Assembly: GCA_947085255.1 (NCBI GenBank)
Contig: CAMTVQ010000001.1
Span: 62,001-126,000 of the forward strand
From: CAMTVQ01 sp947085255
GTDB lineage: Bacteria > Bacteroidota > Bacteroidia > Sphingobacteriales > Sphingobacteriaceae
DNA length: 64,000 nucleotides
Direction of reading: 5' to 3'
Shown: positions 7,279 through 15,754 of the stretch, piece after piece
Layout of the letters: each line of letters begins with the position of its first letter
How positions within the stretch are numbered: the stretch's first letter is position 1
The notes under the pieces: generated by a model
The model's input: the letters and a program-made list of their open reading frames with translations, nothing else
What the model was told of the DNA's origin: nothing
The model's database searches: none
Program-made: the position numbers and the translations under genes

Positions 7279-9630
7279 ATGGCCAAAAACTTATTGATAG
7301 TAGAGTCTCCGGCAAAAGCCAAAACCATTGAAGGGTATTTGGGTAAGGATTTTGTCGTAAAGTCAAGTTACGGGCATATCCGCGATTTGATGAAGGGTAA
7401 CGATGCTATCGACCTAAAAAACAACTACCTACCTACCTATGAGGTGCCATCGGATAAGAAAGCGGTAGTAGCCGAACTCAAAAAATTAGCAAAGGCAGCC
7501 GAAATGGTATGGCTAGCATCCGACGAAGACCGCGAGGGAGAAGCCATTTCTTGGCATTTGTTTGAGACGTTGGGCTTGAAAAAGGAAAATACGAAACGTA
7601 TTGTTTTTCATGAAATTACAAAGCCGGCTATTTTAAAAGCTATTGAAACACCACGTAGTATCGATTATAATTTGGTGAACGCACAACAAGCGCGCCGTGT
7701 GTTGGATAGATTAGTGGGTTTCGAAATTTCGCCTATTTTATGGCGTAAGGTAAAACCTTCGCTTTCTGCTGGAAGGGTACAATCTGTTGCTGTACGACTT
7801 ATTGTAGATAGAGAACGAGAAGTAAATCAATTTGCTGCTGAAGCAGCGTTTAAAACGGTAGGTATTTTTAATACAGAAGCAAACGGTACTAAAAAAACAC
7901 AGTTTAAGGCAGAGTTAAATAAAAAGTTTGAGCAAGAAACAGATGTAACCGATTTTGTAAATGCCTGCGCTACTGCCAAATTTGCTATACGTAGTTTGGA
8001 AGTAAAGCCTGCAAAGCGTTCTCCTGCTCCGCCATTTACTACTTCTACTTTGCAGCAGGAAGCTTCGCGTAAATTGGGGTTTTCGGTATCGCGCACCATG
8101 ATGATAGCGCAAAAACTATACGAATCGGGATTGATTACCTATATGCGTACCGATTCGGTAAATCTATCGGATACTGCATTGGGAGCAGCTACCAACGAAA
8201 TTAAATCGGCTTACGGCGAGCAGTATCACCAATTCAGAAAATACAAAACAAAATCGGCAGGTGCACAAGAGGCTCACGAAGCTATTCGCCCTACCTATTT
8301 TAACAATCATACCATTGATGGCGAACCAGCGGAAAAACGCTTGTACGATTTGATATGGAAACGTGCCATTGCCTCGCAAATGAGTGAAGCGCAGTTTGAA
8401 CGTACTATTGCAAAAATTACTATTTCTAACCGTGCAGAAGAGTTTACTGCAAATGGTGAAGTACTTAAATTTGACGGTTTCTTAAAGGTATATATGGAAT
8501 CTTCGGATGAGGAGGATGTAACCGAAACAGAAGCAGACGAAGACAATGCTATTTTACCGCCATTAGCCGAAAAGCAAAACTTGTTTTTGGCAGATGTAAC
8601 GGCTACCGAGCGTTTTACCCGTGCAGCCCCACGCTATACAGAGGCTAGTTTGGTAAAAAAATTAGAGGAGTTAGGCATTGGACGACCATCTACCTATGCG
8701 CCTACCATTTCTACCATCCAAAAGCGCACGTATGTAATTAGAGAAGATAGAGAGGGAAAGCAACGTAAGTACCGTGTGGTAACACTAAAAAAAGGAGTTG
8801 CAGAAGCCAGCACTGCTGTAGAGAATTTTGGGGCAGAAAAATCCAAGCTATTTCCAACAGATATTGGGGTGGTGGTAAACGACTTCTTGGTGCAACATTT
8901 CAAAAATATTGTAGATTTTAACTTTACTGCCAAAGTAGAGGAGGAGTTTGACGAAATAGCGCAAGGCTTAAAGGAATGGACAAAAATGATTGATGCATTT
9001 TATATCCCATTTCATAAAGAAGTAGAAAATACATTAGAAACTGCCGAACGTGCAACAGGTAGCCGCGATTTAGGTAACGACCCCGAATCGGGTAAACGTA
9101 TTTCTGTGCGTATTGGACGTTATGGTCCATTTGTACAAATTGGCGAAACTGTTGAAGGGGAAGAAAAACCACGTTATGCTAGTCTTAAAAGTGGACAACT
9201 TATCGAAACAATTACGTTAGATGAGGCGTTGGAACTCTTTAAATTACCCAAAAAAGTAGGTGTTTTTGAAGAGAAAGAAATGACGGTAGCCATTGGGCGT
9301 TTTGGTCCATATATTCGTCACAATAGCGAGTTTTTCTCATTGGCAAAAGAGGACGATCCGCATACTATTATAGAAGCACGTGCCATAGAACTCATTTTAG
9401 GCAAGCGCGAAAAAGATGCTAATAAGTTGATAAAGAGTTTTACTGAAAATGCAGACGTAAAAGTGCTGAATGGTAGGTGGGGAGCGTACATTGCTTTTGG
9501 TAAACAAAATGTAAAAATTCCGAAAGGAAAAGAACCCGAAAGCCTTACCTATGCAGAGTGTGTAGAATTAGCCGAAAAAGATGCTGCAGCCCCTAAAAAG
9601 CCAGCTGGACGGTTTAAAAAGAAGAGTTAA
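7279..9630 (+). CDS. topA: DNA topoisomerase I (type IA)
   Basis: Relaxes negative supercoils by a single-strand passage mechanism. The Toprim domain starts at LLIVESPAKAKTIEGYLG (5-22) and holds DEDREGEAI (82-90). The active-site tyrosine is Y288 in LITYMRTDS. The C-terminal part (about 600-770) has Bacteroidota-type TopA C-terminal repeats with GRYGPFVQIGE, GRFGPYIRHN and GRWGAYIAFG, and ends in a lysine-rich tail. No four-cysteine zinc ribbons of the E. coli kind are present. At 783 residues the length is normal for the phylum. The ATG is preceded by TTTCTTTG, a near match to the -7 box. Confidence 0.96.
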   Translation: MAKNLLIVESPAKAKTIEGYLGKDFVVKSSYGHIRDLMKGNDAIDLKNNYLPTYEVPSDKKAVVAELKKLAKAAEMVWLASDEDREGEAISWHLFETLGLKKENTKRIVFHEITKPAILKAIETPRSIDYNLVNAQQARRVLDRLVGFEISPILWRKVKPSLSAGRVQSVAVRLIVDREREVNQFAAEAAFKTVGIFNTEANGTKKTQFKAELNKKFEQETDVTDFVNACATAKFAIRSLEVKPAKRSPAPPFTTSTLQQEASRKLGFSVSRTMMIAQKLYESGLITYMRTDSVNLSDTALGAATNEIKSAYGEQYHQFRKYKTKSAGAQEAHEAIRPTYFNNHTIDGEPAEKRLYDLIWKRAIASQMSEAQFERTIAKITISNRAEEFTANGEVLKFDGFLKVYMESSDEEDVTETEADEDNAILPPLAEKQNLFLADVTATERFTRAAPRYTEASLVKKLEELGIGRPSTYAPTISTIQKRTYVIREDREGKQRKYRVVTLKKGVAEASTAVENFGAEKSKLFPTDIGVVVNDFLVQHFKNIVDFNFTAKVEEEFDEIAQGLKEWTKMIDAFYIPFHKEVENTLETAERATGSRDLGNDPESGKRISVRIGRYGPFVQIGETVEGEEKPRYASLKSGQLIETITLDEALELFKLPKKVGVFEEKEMTVAIGRFGPYIRHNSEFFSLAKEDDPHTIIEARAIELILGKREKDANKLIKSFTENADVKVLNGRWGAYIAFGKQNVKIPKGKEPESLTYAECVELAEKDAAAPKKPAGRFKKKS

Positions 9631-9637
9631 TGAATTC

Positions 9638-9726
9638 TTCGTAAACTAGTCCCGATAGCTATCAGGATTCGTAATTAGTAACAGCAACCGTTTCGTAAAT
9701 TAGTATCAATTTGTCATTCGTTACCG
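9638..9726. repeat. Direct repeats TTCGTAAACTAGT with embedded short palindrome
   Basis: Three near-identical 13-mers (9638-9650, 9668-9680, 9692-9704) and a partial TTCGTTAC copy fill the spacer after topA. Between the first two lies CCCGATAGCTATCAGG (9651-9666), a palindrome with one mismatch. Confidence 0.7.
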
Positions 9727-9730
9727 AAAT

Positions 9731-10135
9731 ATGAAAAAAGATTTACCTGAAAATACCGTTCAAGATGTAGCCATAGCCATTGCTTTGGAAAACGATGCTA
9801 TAGAAGGAAAGTCGTGGAGGGTATATGTACTTAATCTAAAAAAAATAGATTTAAAGGACGTGTTGGTTTCGTCTAAGGGGTATGGTGAGCATAAAGGCGA
9901 GCAGGTAAAAACATCAGTGCTCCGTCATTTTATTGGAGATTTAGCAGCAAATAAGGCGGCTTTAATAGAACCCATTGACGATAGGTTATTTGGACTAAAC
10001 AACGAATTTTGGCTCAGCTATTATGTAGACGGGGTTATTTATGATAAGAAATTCATTTTTTTGCCCGAAAGTGTGGTAGAAGCTAATTTTATAAAACTCC
10101 CTATTTTAAATAAGCCAGGGGTAATGATACGGTGA
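9731..10135 (+). CDS. Conserved hypothetical protein, 134 residues
   Basis: Not recognised as a named family. The protein is soluble, without signal peptide or membrane segment, and mixed alpha/beta in character. The N-terminal half includes SWRVYVLNLKKIDL and the stretch KGYGEHKGEQVKTSVLRHF; the C-terminal half has LNNEFWLSYYVDGVIYDKKFIF. The pattern resembles small Bacteroidota-restricted proteins often found as single genes. Codon use is like its neighbours, which supports a real gene. It begins 100 bases after topA, across a repeat-filled spacer, and ends 150 bases before a promoter, so it may be co-transcribed with topA. Confidence 0.65.
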   Translation: MKKDLPENTVQDVAIAIALENDAIEGKSWRVYVLNLKKIDLKDVLVSSKGYGEHKGEQVKTSVLRHFIGDLAANKAALIEPIDDRLFGLNNEFWLSYYVDGVIYDKKFIFLPESVVEANFIKLPILNKPGVMIR

Positions 10136-10233
10136 TTAGCTCTTCTGTTAATTAGTTCATCGGTATCAATCTATTTCCTAAACTTCGTATAATTATAGTA
10201 ATTCACTATTGTAACAAAATAGTTATTTAAATC

Positions 10234-10263
10234 TTGCATAGTTTATTATGTTTTTTAACTTTG
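10234..10263 (+). promoter_or_regulatory. Bacteroidota promoter (-33 TTG, -7 TAACTTTG)
   Basis: TTG at 10234-10236 and TAACTTTG at 10256-10263 are separated by exactly 19 bases, the spacing expected for the Bacteroidota primary sigma factor. It is the best promoter in the window and would drive the GloVer repeat gene with a leader of about 17 bases. Confidence 0.7.
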
Positions 10264-10284
10264 GTTATCTAAACCATCGTAATA

Positions 10285-12777
10285 ATGAAAAAACTATTCT
10301 TTTTACTCCCTTTCCTACTACTTTGCACAAGTACACTACAAGCTCAACGTACCCTAATTGGCACAACATCTGGCGAAGGCAAAGATTTTGTTGGTAGTAT
10401 ATTTAGTTTGCCCACGGGTGATAATACTATCACCCAAGAATTTAATTTTATTACAGAAAATTTAGGTGGATCTCCTAATGCAGACTTATGTCAAGCTACA
10501 AATGGTAAATTTTATGGAATGACCGTTTTTGGAGGTATATACGAAAGAGGTGTAATCTTCGAGTATGATTTGGCTAGCAATACCTATACTAAAAAAATAG
10601 ATTTTGACAATGTTGAGAACGGTTGCTTTCCCTATGGTAGTTTAATACAGGCCAGTGATGGTAAGTTGTACGGAATGACTGCTGGAGGAGGCATTAATAA
10701 TTATGGAGTATTATTTGAATATGATATTAGTACGAATAAATGTATCAAAAGAATAGATTTTGATAGTATGAATAAAGGGGGTATCCCTTTTGGTAGTTTG
10801 CTACAAGCCAGCAATGGTAAGCTATATGGAATGACCTCTGTGGGAGGTGCTAATAACTTTGGTGTGATTTTTGAATATGATATTAGTGCGCATAGCTATA
10901 CCAAAAAAATAGACTTTGATGGTGCTAATAATGGCGCTGTTCCTTTTGGTAGTTTAGTACAAGCCAGTAATGGTAATCTATACGGTTTAACGGGTAGTGG
11001 GGGAGCAAATGGAGTTGGTGTACTATTTGAATACAGTAATACTACTAATACAATTACTAAAAAAACAGATTTTGATGATGCCAATAATGGAAGCGTTCCT
11101 CTTGGTAGCTTGATACAAGCTACGAATGGAAAGTTATATGGAATGACGAGCGAAGGAGGTGCAAATGGTTGGGGAGTATTATTTGAATACGACATTACCA
11201 ATGAGTTGTTTTTCTCAAAAATTGATTTTGGTCCAACTTCTAAAGGGCGTACGCCTAATGGTAGTTTATTACAAGCCAGTAATGGTAAATTGTATGGTAC
11301 GACTAGTGAGGGAGGTACAAAAGATTTAGGTATTATTTTTGAGTTTGATGCTGTTGCCAATTTATTCACAAAGAAAATAGATTTTAGTAACATCGATGGT
11401 GACGGTAGTTACGCCACTGGCAGTTTAGTACAAGCCAATAATGGTAAATTGTATGGCATGACAAGCACTGGAGGTATAAATAACACAGGTGTAATTTATG
11501 AATTTGATGCAACTACTGTTACGTATACCAAAAAAATAGATTTTAATGGTGTAGATAATGGAAAGAATTCTGTAAGCAGCTTGGTGCAAGCTAATACTGG
11601 TAAAGTATACGGAATGACATCACGAGGTGGAGCAAATGATAATGGGGTATTATTTGAATATGCTGTAGCCTATAATACGTATACCAAGAAAATAAATTTT
11701 GATGGTAAAAATAAAGGTAGTAAACCTTGTGGTAGTTTACTGCAAGCTAGTAATGGTGATTTATACGGAATGACATCTGCTGGGGGTGCTAATGATGCTG
11801 GTGTGTTGTTTGAATATGATATTATTACTAATAGTTACACAAAAAAAATAGATTTTGGTAGTGCCAATACAGGAAGTTTTCCTTATGGTAGCTTAATTCA
11901 AGCTAACAATGGCAAAATGTATGGTATGACTGGAGAGGGAGGATTACATGACAGCGGAATATTGTTTGAATACAATATAACGAACAATGCGTTTGTCAAA
12001 AAAATTGATTTTGATAGTGTTGGTAGGGGACGTTATCCACATGGTAGTTTACTACAAGCCAATAATGGTAGGTTATACGGAATGACATTTGCTGGGGGTG
12101 CTAATGATGCTGGTGTGCTATTTGAATATGATATCGTTACTAATGTACTTACCAAAAAAATAGATTTTGATGGAGATGATAGAGGAGCATATCCTTATGG
12201 TGATTTAGTACAAGCTAACAATGGTAAGTTATATGGGATGACTCTTTCCGGAGGATTATATAGTAAAGGTGTACTCTTTGAATATGATATCGCTACTAAT
12301 TTACTTACCAAAAAAATAGATTTTGATGGTGCTGATAAAGGAGGTCTCCCTTATGGTAGTTTATTACAGTCTAATAATGGTAAATTATATGGAATGACTG
12401 CAGTTGGCGGAGCAAATAATAGTGGTGTACTCTTTGAGTATGATATAGCTACCAATAGCTTTATCAACCAAATAGATTTTACTGATGGAGCCAGACCAAA
12501 AGGAAGTTTAATAGAAGTAATACTGCCAGATGCTGGTTTATTTAATCAAACGGTTCATGCAATCCCTTTTACAGTATATCCCAATCCCAACTCAGGTACT
12601 TGTACAATCAATAGTACAGTTAGTGGTATCTACCAAATTTGTAACCAGTTAGGGCAAGTAATACAAAGAATAGATTTGGAACAAAACAGTGTAATTACTG
12701 TAAGCAATTTGCCAGCAGGTATTTATTGTATTAAAAGTGATGCAGGTAGTGTACAGCAAAAAATAGTGGTTTATTAG
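10285..12777 (+). CDS. Secreted GloVer-repeat protein with T9SS type A sorting domain
   Basis: An 830-residue exported protein. The signal peptide is MKKLFFLLPFLLLCTSTLQAQ (1-21). The body consists of about 13 tandem repeats of about 53 residues (159 bp), each with the pattern KKIDFD, NG, PYGSL-QA-NGKLYGMT, GG-N--GVLFEYD, TN. This matches the Gloeobacter/Verrucomicrobia (GloVer, TIGR03803-type) repeat, a choice-of-anchor surface repeat. The final 65 residues (VYPNPNSGTC to KIVVY) form a type A T9SS sorting domain. It is expected to be a surface-attached or secreted beta-propeller-like protein; ligand unknown. The DNA repeats are diverged at synonymous sites, so the array is old rather than freshly amplified. 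Confidence 0.9.
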   Translation: MKKLFFLLPFLLLCTSTLQAQRTLIGTTSGEGKDFVGSIFSLPTGDNTITQEFNFITENLGGSPNADLCQATNGKFYGMTVFGGIYERGVIFEYDLASNTYTKKIDFDNVENGCFPYGSLIQASDGKLYGMTAGGGINNYGVLFEYDISTNKCIKRIDFDSMNKGGIPFGSLLQASNGKLYGMTSVGGANNFGVIFEYDISAHSYTKKIDFDGANNGAVPFGSLVQASNGNLYGLTGSGGANGVGVLFEYSNTTNTITKKTDFDDANNGSVPLGSLIQATNGKLYGMTSEGGANGWGVLFEYDITNELFFSKIDFGPTSKGRTPNGSLLQASNGKLYGTTSEGGTKDLGIIFEFDAVANLFTKKIDFSNIDGDGSYATGSLVQANNGKLYGMTSTGGINNTGVIYEFDATTVTYTKKIDFNGVDNGKNSVSSLVQANTGKVYGMTSRGGANDNGVLFEYAVAYNTYTKKINFDGKNKGSKPCGSLLQASNGDLYGMTSAGGANDAGVLFEYDIITNSYTKKIDFGSANTGSFPYGSLIQANNGKMYGMTGEGGLHDSGILFEYNITNNAFVKKIDFDSVGRGRYPHGSLLQANNGRLYGMTFAGGANDAGVLFEYDIVTNVLTKKIDFDGDDRGAYPYGDLVQANNGKLYGMTLSGGLYSKGVLFEYDIATNLLTKKIDFDGADKGGLPYGSLLQSNNGKLYGMTAVGGANNSGVLFEYDIATNSFINQIDFTDGARPKGSLIEVILPDAGLFNQTVHAIPFTVYPNPNSGTCTINSTVSGIYQICNQLGQVIQRIDLEQNSVITVSNLPAGIYCIKSDAGSVQQKIVVY

Positions 12778-12807
12778 TAATCAGCAGAGTATTTATATCT
12801 AATAACC

Positions 12808-13509
12808 ATGCTCAATAACATTGCCTTAAACCAGATTTTGTTTTTAGATATTGAGACTGTGCCGCAAGCGCCAGCCTTTAATCAATTGCCCGAAGATATA
12901 CGAGAGCTATGGGCTAAAAAAGCAAAGAATTTAAGCAATCAAATAGATGAAACACCAGAAAACATCTATAACAGAGCGGGTATTTATGCCGAATTTGGTC
13001 AAGTAGTATGTATCTCCTTTGCCATGTTTCATGATGGTGTGCTGCGTGTAAAATCTTTTTACGACGAAAATGAACTAGTCGTGTTGCAGCAATTTGCCGA
13101 GTTGCTAAATTCATTAAAAGCCAACACATTGCTGTGCGCGCACAATGGCAAAGAGTTTGATTTCCCTTACCTATCACGCCGTATGCTTATTCAAGGCATT
13201 GCATTACCCAATTTGTTGGATAATGCAGGTAAAAAGCCTTGGGAGATTAATCATTTAGATACCTTAGAATTATGGAAATTTGGTGATTACAAAAGCTATA
13301 CTTCCTTAACTCTTTTGGCGGCTGTTTTTGGTATTCCATCACCAAAAGATGATATTGATGGGAGTATGGTTGGGCATGTATATTGGCAAGAGCATGATTT
13401 GGAGCGAATTAGGGTGTATTGCCAAAAAGATGTAATTACCCTCACTCAATTGATACGAAAGTTTAAAGGAATGCCGTTGTTGGAAGAAAATAAAATTACT
13501 TATGTTTGA
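12808..13509 (+). CDS. Predicted 3'-5' exonuclease, PolB-like (DEDDy)
   Basis: A 233-residue RNase H-like exonuclease. All five DEDDy residues can be placed: D14 and E16 in FLDIET, D118 in AHNGKEFDFPYLSRR, and Y204/D208 in YCQKDV. This is the arrangement of the stand-alone exonuclease family related to the proofreading domain of family B DNA polymerases. It has no polymerase or helicase domain attached. The role (DNA repair or nucleic acid trimming) is inferred. The next gene's first possible ATG overlaps its stop, but its signal peptide points to a start 17 bases downstream. Confidence 0.87.
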   Translation: MLNNIALNQILFLDIETVPQAPAFNQLPEDIRELWAKKAKNLSNQIDETPENIYNRAGIYAEFGQVVCISFAMFHDGVLRVKSFYDENELVVLQQFAELLNSLKANTLLCAHNGKEFDFPYLSRRMLIQGIALPNLLDNAGKKPWEINHLDTLELWKFGDYKSYTSLTLLAAVFGIPSPKDDIDGSMVGHVYWQEHDLERIRVYCQKDVITLTQLIRKFKGMPLLEENKITYV

Positions 13510-13525
13510 TAGAAATAACAATTTT

Positions 13526-13999
13526 ATGATGACACGTTTTGCACCCCTTGCTCTTTTTTTTGTGCTATTATTTGGCTGTAGCATAAGTTTTGCTCAAAAA
13601 AATATAGATGAAGCCAAAGCTGCTATTACTGCTGCTCGTGCCGAATACCTAAAGGCGTATAATGCGGATGATCCTATTAAAACAGCTTTTTATTACGGAA
13701 ATACAGCTTTACTAATGCCACCTAACCAACAAAAAATTACTGGTAGAGCTGCTATAAAAGAGTATTACAAAGCCAATGCGCAAATTTATAGCGATTATTT
13801 TTCGTCGACTACCAAAATAGTAATAGAAGAAAAAACAGCCATAGAAACAGGTAGCTATACCGTAACAGTACAATTGCCAGGTGCTACAGAATCATTTATA
13901 GATAGAGGCAAATACCTATGTATTTGGCAAAAAGGAGATGATGATAAGTGGAGAATTGGATATGATATTTACAATACAGATTTAGCTCCGGCTAAGTAA
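13526..13999 (+). CDS. Exported DUF4440/SnoaL-like (NTF2-fold) protein
   Basis: About 157 residues from the ATG at 13526 (an ATG at 13502 would overlap the exonuclease gene and put nine residues ahead of the signal peptide). The hydrophobic leader ends at SFAQ; a cysteine in LLFGC could alternatively be a lipidation site, but F at -2 is unusual. The mature part, with ARAEYLKAYNADD, LLMPPNQQKITGRAAIKEYY and KYLCIWQKGDDDKWRIGYD, is a DUF4440/SnoaL-type cone-shaped fold. Such proteins range from ketosteroid isomerase-like enzymes to ligand-binding proteins; function is open. A strong terminator follows. Confidence 0.8.
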   Translation: MMTRFAPLALFFVLLFGCSISFAQKNIDEAKAAITAARAEYLKAYNADDPIKTAFYYGNTALLMPPNQQKITGRAAIKEYYKANAQIYSDYFSSTTKIVIEEKTAIETGSYTVTVQLPGATESFIDRGKYLCIWQKGDDDKWRIGYDIYNTDLAPAK

Positions 14000-14020
14000 T
14001 TAGCTGCTGCAAATGCAGCA

Positions 14021-14058
14021 AAAAATCGGCAAGGTTGTAAAAATCTTGCCGATTTTTT
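14021..14058 (+). terminator. Intrinsic terminator after the DUF4440 gene
   Basis: A 13-base stem (14021-14033 with 14045-14057, core ATCGGCAAG/CTTGCCGAT) with an 11-base loop is followed by eight T residues. Confidence 0.9.
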
Positions 14059-14074
14059 TTGTTACTATTGCTTA

Positions 14075-15754
14075 GTGAAGGAGCTATTAAACGTTCAAAA
14101 TCTTAGTATTCGTTTTGGCAATAAACAGGTATTAAGCAATGTTAGTTTTGCCATTGGCAAAGGTGAGGTAATGGGCTTGGTGGGCGAATCAGGCTCGGGT
14201 AAATCTATTACATCGTTGGCCATTATGCGGTTGCTCGATGAAAAAAGCGCAACAGTTACTGGTTCTATTTTGTATAATGATAAAGACCTGCTGTTGCTAC
14301 CGCAACAAGAAATGCAGCGGTATAGAGGCACGCAAATTGCCATGATCTTTCAGGAGCCCATGACTTCGCTCAATCCGGTATATACCTGCGGACATCAAGT
14401 GGCAGAGGGGTTAATTGTCCATCACAAATTAAGCAAGCAAGCAGCACGCAAACGTAGCATCGAACTTTTTGAAGAGGTACAATTGCCACGTGCCAATCAA
14501 TTATTTGATGCCTATCCGCATCAGTTATCAGGTGGGCAACGCCAGCGTATTATGATTGCTATGGCACTAGCTTGTAACCCTCAATTACTAATTGCCGACG
14601 AACCTACAACAGCATTGGATGTAACGGTGCAGCAATCAATTATTGAACTACTACAAACCATAATAGCCAATCGTGGAATGAGTTTGTTGTTTATCTCGCA
14701 CGATTTAGGTTTGGTTGCCTCCATTGCCGATAATGTGGCGGTTATGCACAAAGGCGAAATAGTAGAAATGGGCACAGCTGATGCCGTTTTTCATCATCCT
14801 CAACAAGCATATACCAAAGGCTTAGTAGCCAGTAGACCAAATGTAAAGCAACATTTACGCAGATTGCCAACCATTGCACATTTTCTGGAAACAGCAGCTC
14901 CGCTTATTAATAATACTATTACCCAGCAAGATGTTGTAGCTAGGCATGCAAAATTGTATGCACAAGAACCATTGGTACAAGTAAATAAGCTTACTACTCA
15001 ATTTATTACCTCCAAAAATTTTATAGGTAAGCCCACTGCATTTGTAAATGCGGTAAACGAGGTGAGTTTAGCTATATATCCTGGCGAAACAGTTGGTTTG
15101 GTAGGAGAGTCGGGCTGCGGAAAAACGACTTTAGGGCGTAGTATATTGCAATTAATACCTCCAAATACAGGCAGCGTTTTGTTTAATGGAACGGAACTAA
15201 CAACCCTTTCAAGTGCAGAAATGCGTAGTATTCGTAAGCAAATACAAATTATATTTCAAGATCCTTATTCGTCATTAAATCCACGTATGCGTATTGGCGA
15301 GGCCATTACGGAACCAATGTGGGTACATAGTTTGGGTAAAAATGATGCGCAACGAAAAGAAAAAGCCATTTATCTATTAGAAAAAGTAGGGTTATTGCCC
15401 GAGCATTATCAACGGTATCCGCATGAGTTTTCCGGTGGGCAGCGCCAACGGGTGTGTATTGCACGAGCTTTGGCATTGGAACCTCAATTTATTATTTGTG
15501 ATGAATCGGTATCGGCATTAGATGTTTCGGTACAAGCACAAGTGCTTAATTTATTAGCCGATTTGCGCGACGAAATGGGATTAACCTATTTATTTATATC
15601 TCACGACTTGGCAGTAATTAAACATTTTTGCGATAGGATATTGGTGATGCAGAAAGGCAAAATAGTAGAAGAAGGATATCCCGAAGAGTTATTTACTCAG
15701 CCAAAGGAAAAATATACAGCCGATTTAATTGCAGCTATACCACAGTTGTATTAA
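14075..15754 (+). CDS. Fused dipeptide/oligopeptide-type ABC transporter ATPase (DppD-DppF-like)
   Basis: 559 residues with two complete ATP-binding domains in one chain, as in YejF. Domain 1: Walker A GESGSGKS (37-44), signature LSGGQRQR, Walker B LLIADEPTTALD. Domain 2 (from about residue 305): Walker A GESGCGKT, signature FSGGQRQR, Walker B IICDESVSALD. Both have intact switch histidines (ISHDL). It would energise uptake of peptides or similar solutes. No permease or binding protein is nearby, so partners must be encoded elsewhere. The start is GTG at 14075, only 17 bases after the preceding terminator. It overlaps the convergent CHU_C gene by 4 bases. Confidence 0.9.
   Translation: MKELLNVQNLSIRFGNKQVLSNVSFAIGKGEVMGLVGESGSGKSITSLAIMRLLDEKSATVTGSILYNDKDLLLLPQQEMQRYRGTQIAMIFQEPMTSLNPVYTCGHQVAEGLIVHHKLSKQAARKRSIELFEEVQLPRANQLFDAYPHQLSGGQRQRIMIAMALACNPQLLIADEPTTALDVTVQQSIIELLQTIIANRGMSLLFISHDLGLVASIADNVAVMHKGEIVEMGTADAVFHHPQQAYTKGLVASRPNVKQHLRRLPTIAHFLETAAPLINNTITQQDVVARHAKLYAQEPLVQVNKLTTQFITSKNFIGKPTAFVNAVNEVSLAIYPGETVGLVGESGCGKTTLGRSILQLIPPNTGSVLFNGTELTTLSSAEMRSIRKQIQIIFQDPYSSLNPRMRIGEAITEPMWVHSLGKNDAQRKEKAIYLLEKVGLLPEHYQRYPHEFSGGQRQRVCIARALALEPQFIICDESVSALDVSVQAQVLNLLADLRDEMGLTYLFISHDLAVIKHFCDRILVMQKGKIVEEGYPEELFTQPKEKYTADLIAAIPQLY

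Noticed and set aside
10896..11393. 165-residue antisense frame inside the GloVer repeat gene
   Set aside because: It follows the repeat periodicity of the plus-strand gene in antisense; its open length is a by-product of biased codons. No start signal or family match.
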